Positions 62,586 to 64,000 of a stretch of DNA of 64,000 nucleotides are shown here, piece after piece. The notes below the pieces were generated by a model, which did not search any database, had not been told where the DNA came from, and saw only the letters and a program-made list of their open reading frames with translations. The DNA is taken from NCBI RefSeq assembly GCF_003660445.1, contig NZ_QZVQ01000009.1, positions 1 to 64,000 of the forward strand, written 5' to 3'. Numbering within the stretch: position 1 is the stretch's first letter; each line of letters starts with the position of its first letter. The position numbers and the translations under genes are program-made. Source of the stretch: Croceibacterium ferulae. GTDB taxonomy: Bacteria; Pseudomonadota; Alphaproteobacteria; Sphingomonadales; Sphingomonadaceae.

Positions 62586-64000
62586 CCGGGATTTCCGAAC
62601 TCGCCAGAGCGGCCGGCCTCCAGCCCGAATGGGATGATGCGCAGGCCAGGCCGCAGGTCACGGCGGAGGAGGATCTTGCCCGCGTGCTGGCGGCGCTCGG
62701 CTACCCCGCCGGCAGCGCGGCGGAGATTGCCGCCTCCCATGAAAAGCTGGCGACCGACCGAGCGGCCCGCAATTTCCTGTCGGTCGATCTGGGCGACGAC
62801 CTGCTGATCAATGATGTCGGCCTGTCCCGCGCGGAGGTGATGCTGGAGGATGGCGGGGAAGTGACCCTGCCCTTGTCGTCGCACGGCAATGGCCAGTTGC
62901 GCCTGCCCACCTCGCGGATCGGCACGCCCGGCTACCACCGGCTGCAGGTCGGCGGGCGGGAGTATACGCTGGCGGTGGCGCCACGGCGCTGCTTCAGCTT
63001 TGCCGATGCGGCGCCCGGTCGCAAATTGTGGGGCAGCGCGGCGCAGCTTGCCTCGCTGGTCGATGACCGCCCTTCTGCATTTGGCGATTTCGGCACGCTG
63101 GCCGGGGCGGCCACGGCGCTGGGGCAGGCGGGGGCGGATGCGCTGGCGATCAGCCCGGCCCATGCGCTGTTCCCGGCCGATCCCTCGCGCTTTTCGCCCT
63201 ATGCGCCGTCCAGCCGGCTGTTCCTCAACATCCTGTATGCCGATCCCCGGCTGGTTGGCGGCACGTTGCCCGGCGGGGCCGGCGATGATCTGATCGACTG
63301 GGAAGCCGCGATCCCGTCGCGCATCGCCGCGTTGCGCGCCGCTTACGATATGCGCAGCGACGCGGTGAAACGGCAGGTTGCCGCCTTTGTGGCGAAGGGC
63401 GGGCGGGAACTGCGGCTGCATGCCACCTTCGATGCCCTGCATGCCCACTTCTTCCACACGGGCGCGGGCGGGTGGCAGGGCTGGCCGGCAGAGTTCCACG
63501 ATGCCGATGGCGCCGCCGTGCGCCGATTCGCGGAAGAGCATGCGGACGAGATCGGCTTCTACCTGTTCGCGCAATGGCTGGCTGAGGGCAGCCTGGCCGC
63601 CGCGCAAGGTGCCGCGAAGCAGGCCGGCATGGCGATCGGCCTGATCTCCGACCTGGCGGTCGGCATGGACAGCGGCGGCAGCCATGCGTGGAGCCGGCCG
63701 GACGATCTGCTGACCGGCCTCAGCATCGGCGCACCGCCTGATCTGCTGGGGCCGCAAGGGCAGGACTGGGGCATCACCAGCTTCGCCCCGTTGGCCTTGC
63801 AGCGCACGGGCTTTGCCGGCTTCATCGGCACGGTCCGGTCCGCCATCACCCATGCGGGCGGCATCCGGATCGATCACATCCTGGGCCTCAACCGCCTGTG
63901 GGTGGTGCCGCATGGCCAGCCATCGAAGCAGGGCGCCTATCTCACCTATCCGCTGGACGATTATCTGCGCATCCTGGCGATCGAGAGCCACCGCGCCAGC
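62582..64000 (+). CDS. malQ: 4-alpha-glucanotransferase, 5' part (3' end cut by window)
   Basis: The first 473 residues from ATG 62582, which overlaps the treZ stop (ATGA). The gene runs off the right edge. After an N-terminal domain of about 140 residues, GH77 landmarks appear: WGSAAQLASL, FGDFGTL, HALFPADPSRFSPYAPSSR, FYLFAQWLAEG and the nucleophile D431 in RIDHILGLNRLW. It shuffles alpha-1,4-glucan segments between malto-oligosaccharides (amylomaltase). Last gene seen of the operon; the catalytic loop residues beyond residue 473 are not visible. Confidence 0.93.
   Translation, partial: MTGISELARAAGLQPEWDDAQARPQVTAEEDLARVLAALGYPAGSAAEIAASHEKLATDRAARNFLSVDLGDDLLINDVGLSRAEVMLEDGGEVTLPLSSHGNGQLRLPTSRIGTPGYHRLQVGGREYTLAVAPRRCFSFADAAPGRKLWGSAAQLASLVDDRPSAFGDFGTLAGAATALGQAGADALAISPAHALFPADPSRFSPYAPSSRLFLNILYADPRLVGGTLPGGAGDDLIDWEAAIPSRIAALRAAYDMRSDAVKRQVAAFVAKGGRELRLHATFDALHAHFFHTGAGGWQGWPAEFHDADGAAVRRFAEEHADEIGFYLFAQWLAEGSLAAAQGAAKQAGMAIGLISDLAVGMDSGGSHAWSRPDDLLTGLSIGAPPDLLGPQGQDWGITSFAPLALQRTGFAGFIGTVRSAITHAGGIRIDHILGLNRLWVVPHGQPSKQGAYLTYPLDDYLRILAIESHRAS

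Overview
The window is a single GC-rich chromosomal segment from an alphaproteobacterium, most probably a member of the Sphingomonadales. The pointers are tandem tryptophan-halogenase-family genes beside carbohydrate genes, a bacterial CDC48/VCP-like AAA ATPase, a ~440-residue GltX, short acidic lipoproteins, and a GlgE/TreS-Mak/GlgB/GlgX/TreZ/MalQ cluster. The genus call is inference; no rRNA or tRNA lies here. I see no phage, insertion sequence, CRISPR array or plasmid function. Both ends cut a gene (galU on the left, malQ on the right).

Left part (1-9.5 kb): the 3' end of galU, then a minus-strand operon scoA-scoB-GNAT, a two-ring AAA+ ATPase on the plus strand, and a minus-strand operon of three halogenase-family flavoproteins. 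The middle one of the three has lost the catalytic signature. Carbohydrate block (9.7-15.5 kb): a secreted SGNH/CE2-type esterase with a one-base frameshift, a Tat/lipoprotein GH5 mannanase-like enzyme, a C-terminal scrap of a GH97 enzyme, a ROK sugar kinase, a ROK repressor and a second secreted SGNH hydrolase. Together with the halogenases this looks like a mannan or glucomannan utilisation locus.

Housekeeping and envelope block (15.7-29.4 kb): a zinc-ribbon protein, polA, a small lipoprotein, a class A beta-lactamase-like protein, a host-attachment-family protein, a YetF/DUF421 pair, a small outer-membrane barrel, groES-groEL under a CIRCE element, a MATE transporter, rplJ-rplL, another small lipoprotein, and an XRE/DUF2975 regulatory pair led by a 38-residue peptide gene. 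rpoB-rpoC follow on the plus strand (29.7-38.3 kb), so the usual co-directional rplJL-rpoBC order is broken.

Metabolic block (38.4-50.2 kb): an Old Yellow Enzyme, a META-like lipoprotein, gltX, a TonB-dependent receptor with a histidine-rich loop (probably zinc or another transition metal), a DoxX protein with a calcium-binding-type tail, dcd, a short-form putA, trxB and a divergent MarR regulator.

Right end (50.3-64.0 kb): glgE, treS-maltokinase, glgB, glgX, treZ and malQ on the plus strand. All five junctions overlap by four bases, and four of the six start codons are TTG or GTG. The set joins the maltose-1-phosphate (GlgE) route of alpha-glucan building with debranching, TreZ trehalose release and MalQ recycling. 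GlgE carries an extra ~340-residue N-terminal domain that looks like a decayed GH13 barrel. No single wholly new system is proved here. The strongest leads are the catalytically stripped halogenase paralogue inside an active-looking halogenase operon, and the GlgE extension.
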